DNA of 64,000 nt, from NCBI GenBank assembly GCA_040437565.1, contig JBDOQK010000008.1, positions 558,001-622,000 of the forward strand, read 5' to 3'. Each line of letters opens with the position of its first letter. Positions within the stretch are counted from its first letter, which is position 1. Below the pieces are notes generated by a model. That model made no database searches, had not been told where the DNA came from, and worked only from the letters and a program-made list of their open reading frames with translations. Below, in pieces: positions 20,521-30,424 of this stretch. This stretch comes from Albugo candida. Lineage: Eukaryota > Oomycota > Peronosporomycetes > Albuginales. The position numbers and the translations under genes are program-made.

Positions 20521-22740
20521 TCATTTTCTTTCGTCTAAAGCGCAAATTGCGCTCAAATCATTTTGATTACAAGTCGGAAAATCGAATATGCTCGTCTTTG
20601 GAGCAGTGAGGACACGAACACTTCCCGAGCTCAATATATCAATCTGGTAAGGTCCGATGCTTCCCGGAAGCAGACAGTCGAAAAGGGCGGGATCTTGACC
20701 GTCAGAATAGCCGACAAGTGCTGACGAAGCGTTGGATGGAACCGATGCAACACCCAACATGTACTTTCCTTGGGTTAGTGCTACGGCCAAGTAGGGATCT
20801 CGGGCACTTGTGGATCCATCACTTTGTCCTTGATTTTGTAGCGCGTCGTCATTCGACGCGAGAAGCGTTCCGTCTTTGTCAAAAAGATACAAGACGGCGT
20901 CCACATATCCCGCTTTGCAATCACCATTCAGATCTTCGAAAGTTCCATCATCGGACACTTCAACAGACAGCACATCAAACGCCACCTTTGCGTCTTGAGC
21001 GAGAGAGAATATATACTGATCCACGCTCACCACACGAGTGTTCGCCACCAACTTTGTAACTAATACTCCATGCGTTTTATACTGGCTTGTCAATACTGCC
21101 GACGCTGTCGTTGCAGGCGAAAATGGTGGAATATTGTCACGATTGTTGGAGTTGGGTGATGTCGCTGCCATCTGAGGGAGAATTCCAAGATCCCTCATAT
21201 CTTGCACAATCTGGTATGATGGAATTCCGGTATTTGAACAGAAAGACCCGCAATGGNNNNNNNNNNNNNNNNNNNNNNNNNNNNNNNNNNNNNNNNNNNN
21301 NNNNNNNNNNNNNNNNNNNNNNNNNNNNNNNNNNNNNNNNNNNNNNNNNNNNNNNNGCGAAAATGGTGGAATATTGTCACGATTGTTGGAGTTGGGTGAT
21401 GTCGCTGCCATCTCAGGGAGAATTCCAAGATCCCTCATATCTTGCACAATCTGGTATGATGGAATTCCGGTATTTGAACAGAAAGACCCGCAATGGTGAA
21501 GCCCGACGACACTGTAATCTTTAACGGAGATAACGGGTGAACCGGAAGAACCGGCCTGCGTATCACCGGTGTACGAGTATCCGTTACTGAAGTTGCAACC
21601 GGAAGCCCGCGCGCCAGTGACAACGAGGCTATTGTTGAAATCATCGATCATGGCAATGCGTTTGCCGTAGTACAATGGATATTGAGGAATGTAAATGGGC
21701 TCCCCGGCAGCAACAGGACTTGATTGTAGCCTCAAAAACCCGTACTTCTTCGTGACATTTACATTTGTCTGGAGAGCTACGAGCGTGTAATCAAGTGCGA
21801 CACTTGTGTGTATAAAATTCGTCGCAATTGCTTCGACCACTCCTGGACAAGTACCCCATGCCTCACATGATTGATCACATGCGGTTGCGTCAGCCATAAA
21901 CTCAACTGTCGTGGATTGTGCGTCATTTTCATTCGATATGCAGTGATTGTTTGTCAGCAAATGCCCTTCCGATCCAACAAGCCAACCTGTGCACGCTGCC
22001 AACTCGCCAGAACTCTTTTGAATCAATAAACGCGCAACCGGCTGGGCGTTCAAATAAGCCATCCGCGTAGAAGCATTCGTATAAGTACAAATCGCTTCCT
22101 CCGTGTTGTCGCTGGCACAAATCGATTCACGACCTGATCCAGCTGTAGCAGTCGAAGAAATCGCGCTGAAGAAAAAACGATCGATAGAAAATCCGTAACA
22201 TGATTTTGAAGGTGCTACGCTAACGATGTCATCCATGGAAACCGGTCTAAGTAATTCCGATTCACCGGACATGTTCCGATTCGCGTGCGCGGCATATCTC
22301 CAGTTGGAAAAGTAGAATTCAATGCGAAATTGTCGTGCAAAGACCGGTTGCGTGTAAACATTGGTATACCGCACGCCGCTCGAAAATGTAGTGGCTGAAA
22401 CATTGAAAAGCTCATCTTGTTTCCCAGGTAAGTGCGCGCTCCGTAACAACAAATAAACATCGGATGGAAGATATAACGCCTCAAAGTGAAGTGCAATGTA
22501 TGCGTATGACGAGCTGTTTGTGATTGTGTAGGCCAAAAATGGTGTCGGGATCGAACGTGCTTCACGACTGAAACCATCGATAGAAGCGGCTTCCATACGC
22601 TTCCAATGCATTGCAAACTCTGAGCAATTGACGCTAATACTAAGTGTCTTTATATGAGAGTGTTGCGCAAGCGCATTATACAAACCACCCTTCACAAAGA
22701 TGGCGGCGATTCCAAAGAAACATGTCTGCATGAACAGCAT
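20521..22740 (-). CDS. Secreted trypsin-fold serine protease with C-terminal PPC-like domain
   Basis: After collapsing the gap duplicate the frame is 659 codons. The first ATG (22740) gives a signal peptide or signal anchor, MLFMQTCFFGIAAIFVKGG. A unique domain of about 170 residues follows, then an S1-type protease core. The catalytic triad is recognisable as His in LLTNNHCI, Asp in VALDYTLVAL and Ser in AGSSGSPVI, with paired Cys around it. The C-terminal 150 residues resemble a bacterial pre-peptidase C-terminal beta-sandwich: YIFSLAQDAKVAFDV, DAVLYLFDKDGTLLASNDDA, YLAVALTQGKYMLGV. This is a secreted peptidase that could act in the apoplast or on the cell's own wall. The 100-N gap at 21257-21356 has 140-bp flanks differing at one base (Glu versus Gln). 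Confidence 0.85.
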   Translation of the reverse strand: MLFMQTCFFGIAAIFVKGGLYNALAQHSHIKTLSISVNCSEFAMHWKRMEAASIDGFSREARSIPTPFLAYTITNSSSYAYIALHFEALYLPSDVYLLLRSAHLPGKQDELFNVSATTFSSGVRYTNVYTQPVFARQFRIEFYFSNWRYAAHANRNMSGESELLRPVSMDDIVSVAPSKSCYGFSIDRFFFSAISSTATAGSGRESICASDNTEEAICTYTNASTRMAYLNAQPVARLLIQKSSGELAACTGWLVGSEGHLLTNNHCISNENDAQSTTVEFMADATACDQSCEAWGTCPGVVEAIATNFIHTSVALDYTLVALQTNVNVTKKYGFLRLQSSPVAAGEPIYIPQYPLYYGKRIAMIDDFNNSLVVTGARASGCNFSNGYSYTGDTQAGSSGSPVISVKDYSVVGLHHCGSFCSNTGIPSYQIVQDMRDLGILPEMAATSPNSNNRDNIPPFSXXXXXXXXXXXXXXXXXXXXXXXXXXXXXXXXXXHCGSFCSNTGIPSYQIVQDMRDLGILPQMAATSPNSNNRDNIPPFSPATTASAVLTSQYKTHGVLVTKLVANTRVVSVDQYIFSLAQDAKVAFDVLSVEVSDDGTFEDLNGDCKAGYVDAVLYLFDKDGTLLASNDDALQNQGQSDGSTSARDPYLAVALTQGKYMLGVASVPSNASSALVGYSDGQDPALFDCLLPGSIGPYQIDILSSGSVRVLTAPKTSIFDFPTCNQNDLSAICALDERK
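21117..21496. repeat. Assembly gap (21257-21356) with 140-bp flanks differing by one base
   Basis: Bases 21117-21256 match 21357-21496 except 21174 (g) versus 21414 (c), which changes a Glu to a Gln codon in the protease. Confidence 0.93.
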
Positions 22741-23038
22741 GGCAGCAACGAATCGCAGCACTTATTCGACGTTTGGTAGTGGACAGGCGACGCTCCATGT
22801 GGCACCCGTTCAAACATCGGTCTAAAAGGCTAAGCACCTTCCACTCGAAATATAACGTTTTGACCTCCAAAATCGTGCAATAATAGCCAGAAATGTCGCC
22901 TCGTCATTGATCGTTGCGAGTATTTGTGCCGGTTCCGACTCTCAAATGTATTGTAGTATGCATTTTGAACAATCAATGTCCAAGTATTTATGAAGTAACG
23001 CAAAGAACTTTTGCGGCAAGCACACACATCGAATCGAA

Positions 23039-24642
23039 TTAAAACCACTCGACGGTGCTGGAGGTATCGAATCTTTCCTTCCGTAACCATCGACATTGTA
23101 TGTATCCGTATATAAGTCCAGGGGTGATTAGTGCAAGTGTCACATTTGCAGTCCATCTTGATGATAATGCGGTGTACAGCATAAAAGCTAGGACTGCAAG
23201 TTGCGGTATAGAAATCAAAACAAGCACAAAAATGTTCCCAGGCACCTTGTAAGGCCGAAGGACGATCGGAGCCGTTTGACGTAGCCGAATGGCGGCACAG
23301 ATGACGAGAATCTGAGTCGTGCATGTAAATGTGTTCATGACTGTAAATACTCTCATCGATTCTATCGGAAGGAATGGGCAAATGCACAGAATTGCAGAAA
23401 CCAGCGCTAAAATTGGTGCCTGCGTGAGCCGACTTTTGTTTGCAAAGATGGAAAGAAAAAGTTGATTTTCAGCCATCCCACAAAGCAAATATGTTTGTGA
23501 AAGTAAACGACCCATGATTTGGCCGCAATTTGTGCAAACAGACAAACAAAACGCGATAAGTCGTAAAGGGGTTGCCCCGATGCTTGAAGCGATGTCAGAA
23601 AATGCGACTGTGACGTATTCGGACCAATGCCATCGAGAGCTGATTGCGATTGCCATCGCCGGAACGGTGTAAATAATCATGCTCGCAACGAATGTGATCG
23701 AAATGGCTTTTGGGAATGTTTTTCCCGGATGCAAAACACCGCTTCCAATGACCGAAATGGACTGGAAACCATTATAATTTTCCAGCAAGATTTCCAATAA
23801 TGGCTTCCATTCAATGTCGTAATCTCCATATTGCATAAAACGACCTGATGTCGAGTCTATCGACCTATGCTGAAGCCGACTCTCTGTCAGTCTTTCGGGA
23901 TATTTGACGGAAGAAAATGCCCAAATAACATAGATAAAAAGTGATGCGAGGATAAGAATCAAGATATGAACAGCTATACCAGCAACGTGTCGCAATTTCA
24001 GCGCTACAGGCGCACCTGAAGCAACAACAAATAAAATTCTATATGCAAATGAAGTTGTGCTGCCCAACGGTGCGAGATGGAATGTTGCAAGAAGACTATG
24101 CAAGAAGAACCGACTCATAAATACCACTTTTAGCGTGTCGGCGATCCAGGCGCAATATCCTATCTGAAAACCCCAAAAAGGCCCAAAAGCATTGAGAACC
24201 CATACGGTGAACCCTCCATCGTCTGGAAAAGCGGAGCATAATTCCATGACCATATAACTGTATGGAAGGGCAAGCGTAAGCCCAAAGACTGGGGACCCAA
24301 AGACTGGGGAAGCAATCCAAGTGACCATGGGACCCGCAAACCCCATTATTCGAATGGTTCCATTTATACCGCTGCAGACTTGAAGAAATGTAAGTGCTGT
24401 CACCGGTACAGTCCCGAGTACGCGTCGGCTGTAGCGGTTGTGCGGAGCAATAGGTGGGAGGCTTTGAATTCCATACGGACGAATGGATTCTGATCTCTGA
24501 GAATCACATTCGCTCAAAATGCTATGGAGCAAACACGAGAATTAAATGAGCTAGTTGTCCAATGCCGTCTCGTGTGAGGGCACGGAACGTACAAGAATGA
24601 AGGCTCACTAGTAACAGTCTCGTGAATAGATGACGACTTCAT
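23039..24642 (-). CDS. APC-superfamily amino-acid/polyamine permease
   Basis: Two exons: 24593-24642 (start MKSSSIHETVTSE) and 23039-24521, joined in phase 2 across a 71-nt intron to 510 residues. About twelve hydrophobic segments. TM1 carries the unwound APC helix VCSGINGTIRIMGFAGPM and TM3 has YSYMVMELCSAFPDDGGFTV, the pattern typical of the PHS/polyamine-uptake branch found in plants and protists. TM6 has NYNGFQSISVIGSGVLHPGK and TM8 a Cys-rich FCLSVCTNCGQIMGRLL. A plasma- or endomembrane importer of amino acids or polyamines is likely; the substrate is unknown. A 15-bp tandem repeat near 24290-24320 doubles SPVFG. The upstream exon is inferred from phase: the long frame itself has no ATG before TM1. 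Confidence 0.85.
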
Positions 24643-25571
24643 TGCCGCAATGTAAAACTTCTCGGCTCTGACTCACTACTTGGGTTTCACTCCGTGCGTT
24701 ATATATTTGACTCAATTTTGCGCGTAGCCTGCTTATTCGCACCAGTTCCATTTATAAATCTGGTATTGGTTTCGATACTATGCTTCCGATTACATCACTA
24801 CACTCGACGCTTACTTTAATAGAAGGTTCTTTAACGGCTTGACTTGCATGCGACACACATGCGAGCGCGGCAGTTTTGTCAATGATACATTGTGAAACAG
24901 AACGGGAAAAAATTAATTTATATTATAAATAAGTGACACGGACAGAATTCATACTCAGTGTCAACTGTCCAACGGAGACAATTTCGTTTGCACCAGCAAA
25001 CGTATTCGTGTCTATTACACTCAAATGCGTCAGATGGAATTGAGAAAGGACGCTTAGATGGAACCTGCATACGCGAGGACACAAACTTTTGTCCCATTAC
25101 GTCACTTAAACAAAACACACGCACAAATTGTTTTCGGAATAATTCATCATCAGAATTTAGCAGTGTACGACACACGACAATCATGCCCGCATGCAACGCT
25201 GATTTTTTAAGAGCCAATTAGCGGTTCAATTCACTTGTCTCACCTTCACTCTGATCAGAAAAGAGGCAGAGTACCGTATATGAAAAAATCGTTCCCTAAC
25301 AACTCCCTACCCCGTCCCTTACCACTGCTTATTCCGTTCTTCTGACACTCAAAAACGTGCGCACTGTCTGCGCAAGTTTAACCAATCTTATGCTAATAAG
25401 AAACAAGTCAATTTCTCTGCTGTGGTGGAGAATTCTGTTAGTATAAGGTCCGATATCTGTATCAGTTGTAAAGCACCTCGATTAAATCTAACCAGAGCAT
25501 AAACGATAGTGCGCGAGTCTGATTTTTGAGTGTAACGTCAACTGTTGTAGAAATCATTTACGTTTGCTTCG
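24643..25571. other. Divergent intergenic region between permease and START/FYVE gene
   Basis: About 930 bp holding the promoters of both divergent genes. A minus-strand frame around 24918-25217 lacks an ATG at its start and has no family match I recognise, so I leave it out. Confidence 0.5.
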
Positions 25572-27329
25572 ATGGAGCCAGATCAAAAAGAGACAATGGT
25601 TGCTCGGTCTACTCAAAGCACGCATGCACATGATGACATACCACTGCTCCATAGTGCGAATATAAAGCACGCATCTCTTCCAATACATCAATTGGATTCT
25701 GTTGAGATAACAGAGACACAAAAACGGCTTTACAAAGAGGAAGCTCGGAATACTTTGGAGCAGGCAATTCATGGGTTTCGTCAATTCGAGCAGAAGGACT
25801 CAGAAGTGCTTGAAAGTTGGAAGCATATGCGACGAAAGCATGATGTCGATATCTACCGTCTTCGTCGTACGAGACGAAAAGCTCCTCCGGTTTTAGTTGC
25901 ACACGGGAGCGCACTGGGGAACATGGACGATCTGATTTACGCAGAGTACACGGACACCACCGCGCAATTTCAGCATAAAAATGCGTTTGTGAGTCCCGAG
26001 TCGATGCATGATAGTAAAGTTCTGTGCAACATCGAAACAAGAGAAGACACGCAAAGTAACAATAATGTGTATCGATATTTGGGTATCAAGTGGGCACTCA
26101 GTCGCGCTTTCTTGCCTGGAATGAATTGGATTGTGAAAGCTCGTGATTGGTTATTTTGGGAAGCAGTGGGTGTCACGATCGTACCAGATTTTATGAATAA
26201 GCAAAATGCCCCAATCCGCGTCGGTTACCACATAATGCGGCCGTGTGAGTTAAGGAGTGTCCCACCGTTTCCTACTGCAATGCGGGGACGCTTAGGACTC
26301 GTTAATATTTATTATCAGAGTTCTCCTGGCGTCATTCGAGTGTATAGTCAAGCATCTATCGATTTCGCGGGGGAGGTTGCGAGCGAGCAGTTTGCAGTAG
26401 GGATGACCATGGCTTCTGTGACGCGAGTGTTTGCTGCATTACAATATGCGGAAACTTTGAAACTCACAACATTTTCCAATGATGTCGTAAACCTTCATCC
26501 AAGCCCAATAGATACACGTACCAATCGTGCCGAATCATGGAATCCGGCACAGTGCACCTTGTGCCAACGGGAAGTTGGTACAGCATTACAGAAACTCACA
26601 AAAAGTATCAAAGCGTGTGGAATATGTGGATCACTTGTTTGTGCCAAATGCCGGGTACATAAGAAAATCCTTACTGCACATGGAAAAGAATCCATTCGAT
26701 GCTGCCAACAATGTCTCTTGTCATCAAAAATGGTCGTGGCTTGTTCGGAATCCAGTCAAAGTTCGACTTTCTGGGAACCCTCTGGAAGCTTCTCATCGGT
26801 ATCAGCGTCTGCTCGCATTCGCGCTAACTCCAGTCAATGTGTCGGATCAGACCCGGTGGAGGAAAATCATCGATCTCAGCGCTCACCTTCGGATGCAGGA
26901 ATCGGGCTCAAGATTCCCACTCAACGACAAAATCTAGGTCCCGATGACAGGAATGGAGATTCTCAAAGTTTGTCACAAAGCGTGGATGTTTTTTCCTCAG
27001 AGCTGCCAACTGCCAATAAATTGGATGATCGAGCTGTCGTGGCTCATACACTTTCGACCACTTCATGCAAGAGTTTATCGGACTTGCAAAAACTTCGAAA
27101 GGAGTTACGAACATCATCAATAAATGAAGGCAGTCAGACCAGCGTAGAAACCTGTGAAGAGGAGTGGGAAACTATCGTTCCATATAATTCCGTGAATCCT
27201 GTTGTCGATACGGGTGTCAATGTCTCGCCTTATCAAGTGCACTTGTATGAGAAAATGATTGCGCTTCAGCATGCGGCTGAGACTGCGTACAAGCTTACAC
27301 AGGCCACTCAGGATAAGATGAAGTATTAG
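25572..27329 (+). CDS. START-like / FYVE-type zinc finger protein (oomycete family), copy 1
   Basis: A single exon of 585 residues starting MEPDQKETMVARST. The first 300 residues resemble the START-like lipid-binding region common in oomycete FYVE proteins: WKHMRRKHDVDIYRL, NMDDLIYAEYTDT, LGIKWALSRAF, IRVGYHIMRPCELRSV. A treble-clef zinc finger follows (about residues 328-380): CTLCQREVG, then CGICGSLVCAKCR and CCQQC. It keeps the four Cys pairs of FYVE-like fingers but lacks a clear R+HHCR basic motif, so PI3P binding is unsure. A disordered Ser-rich tail ends in a conserved helix, PYQVHLYEKMIALQHAAETA. A clear paralogue sits at 52653-54419. Likely role: membrane or lipid-associated trafficking regulator (inference). 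Confidence 0.85.
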   Translation: MEPDQKETMVARSTQSTHAHDDIPLLHSANIKHASLPIHQLDSVEITETQKRLYKEEARNTLEQAIHGFRQFEQKDSEVLESWKHMRRKHDVDIYRLRRTRRKAPPVLVAHGSALGNMDDLIYAEYTDTTAQFQHKNAFVSPESMHDSKVLCNIETREDTQSNNNVYRYLGIKWALSRAFLPGMNWIVKARDWLFWEAVGVTIVPDFMNKQNAPIRVGYHIMRPCELRSVPPFPTAMRGRLGLVNIYYQSSPGVIRVYSQASIDFAGEVASEQFAVGMTMASVTRVFAALQYAETLKLTTFSNDVVNLHPSPIDTRTNRAESWNPAQCTLCQREVGTALQKLTKSIKACGICGSLVCAKCRVHKKILTAHGKESIRCCQQCLLSSKMVVACSESSQSSTFWEPSGSFSSVSASARIRANSSQCVGSDPVEENHRSQRSPSDAGIGLKIPTQRQNLGPDDRNGDSQSLSQSVDVFSSELPTANKLDDRAVVAHTLSTTSCKSLSDLQKLRKELRTSSINEGSQTSVETCEEEWETIVPYNSVNPVVDTGVNVSPYQVHLYEKMIALQHAAETAYKLTQATQDKMKY

Positions 27330-27877
27330 ATTTCGCTCGCTCTGAAGCTTCTATTTTACTCTGTTAATTTAAGCCATCACCTTAGAATAGTGTCATTAGA
27401 TCTTTGTATTTTATATAACTTGGTTAAAATGGAATTTTTTTGGGATTGACTCTAATTAGTAACAGAGTCGAGTATCGGCAATGATAGTTGAAAACGCTAT
27501 TGTCTTGTGTCCCACTTTTGTCACGTTCAAATCCTATCAATTTCTAACGTCACAAGCAAAAATCTCTTTTTTGGTCGCATGCAGAGGCATACAGAGATAT
27601 GACCGAATTACTCTAAAACACGCAATGGTCTGAGATACCATAATCAAAGAAAAATGTAACATTAATGCGTACACTGCGTCGAAAAGACTAATCTCGATTT
27701 TCGCGGTATAAATTCTATGTGTGAATCCCGCATCAAATAAAGCATAGACAGGTGTGCAGACTGATTCCGATTATGTAACTCGGCAGGGCGTTTTTAATGC
27801 TTTCGATCTCGTAAGTGTGTATATCTCAACACTGGTGTTTCGAGTGATTTTGCACGCGACGTAGCAAGAGCTCAAAA
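27330..27877. other. Convergent intergenic region
   Basis: About 550 bp between two converging stops. AT-rich; no gene, tRNA or clear repeat seen. Confidence 0.5.
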
Positions 27878-28960
27878 TTAAATTTCAGAATGAGCTGACA
27901 CTCGTTTAAGATTCGCCCGAAGCAGTGTCCAAATGCGACACTTTTTCAATGCGTTCGCAAGCGGAGTCTCTTTTTTGAGCGCTTGCATCCATATATGCGC
28001 TATCTCGCGTATTTCCTGTACGCTTGAAGTTCTTGATACGTTATCGCACTTTTCTAGTAAAAGTGCGTATTCTTTGCGCAACATCAAATGTAGGATCTGA
28101 TTTGCAAAAATTTTTGATTCAAGTACGTGTGGGATGGACCATTGCATCAAACCTTTCGCTGTCTTTTGAGCCTCCCAATAATCGCGTTCTGCAGAGTCGA
28201 ATTCAGCCAATAAACTCCACAAATCGCCTCGAAGGACCAAAGCTTCTACAAGCATGATTTGTGAACCACCACGGAGTTGATGCTCCACAGCATCATTACA
28301 TACTTCAATCGCACTTTGTCGAATCGATGGTTCATTTTTTGCCTTTGCCAGTTGCAGTATGCTATCACTGCAGGATATCGCCATTCGATGTGCAAGTTCA
28401 TCAGTAGATAGAGGATCTGGGCTGTTGGATTTTGTAATTTCGGGAGACTCTAAAGGTTGGACTTGCGGAGAATTGCTTATCCAGTTGTACCTTTTATAAA
28501 CTTGTGAAACATAACAGCACATAATGACCAAGAGGATCAGTCGGTAGTAAAATTGCAAGTTTCTTTCTTTTTGATATTGCTTGGTGATTTGCGGATGGGC
28601 TAATGAATCAATACAGCAGCCGTACGTTTTGATCCACGCCTGATTAGCAGCATGATACCGAGCAACCCATCGCTGCTTATCAGAAAGTGACGACCAAAAT
28701 CGTGTGTCTTCTGATCCAAAACGAACTTTACTAGCTTTTCCATTCGAAAGCTTCATTTCAGTGTTGGTGGATTTCGTGTTTCCATACATAGGCGTTACTT
28801 TTCGCATATCAGGACATATGTTGAAATCAAAAGTAGTGTCATCTTCGCTTTCCAGAGGTTCGGAGTTGACACTTTCATCCTGGGAGGGATAATAATCACT
28901 ATCTTCATCACTCTGAGTATCCGAATCCTCTGGATGAAATGTCTGGTTATGTGCCTCCAT
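27878..28960 (-). CDS. Hypothetical single-pass membrane protein
   Basis: A single frame of 360 residues from an ATG at 28960. The family is not recognised. The first 55 residues are acidic and low-complexity (DSDTQSDEDSDYYPSQDESV). A charged helical segment follows (FWSSLSDKQRWVARYHAANQ), then one hydrophobic helix around residue 145 (FYYRLILLVIMCCYVSQVY). The C-terminal 190 residues are helical with a TPR-like rhythm (LVEALVLRGDLWSLLAEFDS). The layout suggests a tail- or middle-anchored adaptor facing the cytosol. The reading frame has a normal Ser/Asp-rich oomycete look and no internal breaks. Confidence 0.65.
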   Translation of the reverse strand: MEAHNQTFHPEDSDTQSDEDSDYYPSQDESVNSEPLESEDDTTFDFNICPDMRKVTPMYGNTKSTNTEMKLSNGKASKVRFGSEDTRFWSSLSDKQRWVARYHAANQAWIKTYGCCIDSLAHPQITKQYQKERNLQFYYRLILLVIMCCYVSQVYKRYNWISNSPQVQPLESPEITKSNSPDPLSTDELAHRMAISCSDSILQLAKAKNEPSIRQSAIEVCNDAVEHQLRGGSQIMLVEALVLRGDLWSLLAEFDSAERDYWEAQKTAKGLMQWSIPHVLESKIFANQILHLMLRKEYALLLEKCDNVSRTSSVQEIREIAHIWMQALKKETPLANALKKCRIWTLLRANLKRVSAHSEI

Positions 28961-29485
28961 CTATCCAAGACAATTATGTGGGCACACTATAGCAGTGATA
29001 AGTATACGCATACTTATTACTTGGCGGTTGCTCGTACATCAAATTATGTCGTGCTTCAATCGGATCAGAATGTTGAAGGATTTGCTGCAGAACAAAGAGA
29101 TCAACACATATCGTTGCTGTTTGGTGAGTAGTTATGTATGAACAAAACGATCTTCCCCACACGGTAACTAGAGATTACCTAATAAAAAAAGGTTGCATCT
29201 GAAAATGTTGAATAGAACATGGTCATGTGCGGAATCAAATTCAGAATTTTTTTGTATAATATTCTAGAACACAACGTTAATGAATGCGGTGGAAATACAT
29301 CAAATACGAGATAGTTGTATGACAGACATGTACGTGAAGCATATGTATATCATTGTATAGGGAAAGTGCCTTCTAGCCCTATAGTGCAGCCAAGGGTTGA
29401 TGTCACGAATCGATGTAATGTGTTGACTGATACCGATTGCCCTATTATACCCCACAAATATTCCATTGAATTCCAAACTCGAAAC
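28961..29485. other. Intergenic region between two minus-strand genes
   Basis: About 525 bp, AT-rich. It presumably holds the promoter of the 27878-28960 gene and the 3' end of the RING gene. No further feature seen. Confidence 0.5.
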
Positions 29486-30424
29486 TCACTGACGTTTCAA
29501 ACTGACAGATGCACGACACTCTGGACACGTGGCGCTTTGTCGAAACCATGACATGATGCAATTCTCATGGAATATATGCCCACACGGACTTCGAACGGAA
29601 TGAGATCGTTCTCTCATGTAAATAACAGCGGATGGAAGAGGCTTCTTGCATGGATCATTCCTATCTTTTTCCTTGACAAATGCTGTAGTGGATTCAATAG
29701 AGAGCAAACTTTCCAAGCAAATGCTGCATTGTTGATCCATATATCTAGGTAGTAACACCTCGATGTCTTCTAAGCTCATAATAGCGCTCGTATAAGCGTA
29801 GCTTGCCTCCAGAATTTTAGTCTCTGGAACCGCAAGGAATTCACATACGAGCATATGCAATTGCCTGATTTCACCATTGATTTGTCTCAAAAGAACGTGC
29901 GTCTCAACAGCGATGGATGGTAGAATAAGTTCCATCGAGTTCCATAACTCTGCTATAAATCCTTCAAAATAGCATCGATTCTGGTTCATCACATAGCAGT
30001 TATCATGTACCACAAACGCCGAGTTGAGATTAGTAAAGTGATTCATCACCGCATATAATGCCCTTACAAACGCTCCATAGGGAGTAAACATTTGATAATG
30101 CCCAACAAGTATCTCACGAATTGCAGGCGAATTTAAAATGCTCCTAGCAATTGTGATGAACTGATGAAACTTTACATGACTGACCACAATACTCCAGGAT
30201 AAATGTGATTTACCAGACAAATGAGTCTCAGAAACCGTGTGTCCGACTGGGTGAACTACAATGTTCATCACAACTCTGTACAAAATATTCTGTCCAACGC
30301 ATAGGATCCGAGCATAAGGATGAAACTTGGACGTGGTTGGCAATCGTTCCTTACTAACCCGTTGCATTCGACGCTCAGTGGCCAATCCACTGAGCGCACT
30401 CGAGCTAATTTCATTAAGTAACAT
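29486..30424 (-). CDS. RING-H2 zinc finger protein (probable E3 ubiquitin ligase)
   Basis: One exon, 312 residues, start at 30424. The C-terminal 75 residues form a RING-H2 finger: CSICLESLL, a long loop of about 35 residues, then CGHIFHENCIMSWF and CPECRAS. The C-x2-C ... C-x-H-x2-H-x2-C ... C-x2-C order is complete, so zinc binding and E2 recruitment are expected. The unusually long first loop is basic and Ser-rich. The N-terminal 230 residues are helical (RQINGEIRQLHMLVCEFLAV) and match nothing I know, so the substrate is unknown. No transmembrane segment or signal peptide. Confidence 0.82.
   Translation of the reverse strand: MLLNEISSSALSGLATERRMQRVSKERLPTTSKFHPYARILCVGQNILYRVVMNIVVHPVGHTVSETHLSGKSHLSWSIVVSHVKFHQFITIARSILNSPAIREILVGHYQMFTPYGAFVRALYAVMNHFTNLNSAFVVHDNCYVMNQNRCYFEGFIAELWNSMELILPSIAVETHVLLRQINGEIRQLHMLVCEFLAVPETKILEASYAYTSAIMSLEDIEVLLPRYMDQQCSICLESLLSIESTTAFVKEKDRNDPCKKPLPSAVIYMRERSHSVRSPCGHIFHENCIMSWFRQSATCPECRASVSLKRQ

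Noticed and set aside
24918-25217. Minus-strand 99-codon frame upstream of the permease
   Set aside because: It opens with TTG, not ATG; the opposite strand is also open; no family pattern or splice join was found.
27515-27545. A possible tRNA B-box (GTTCAAATCC)
   Set aside because: No matching A-box, acceptor stem or cloverleaf could be drawn around it.
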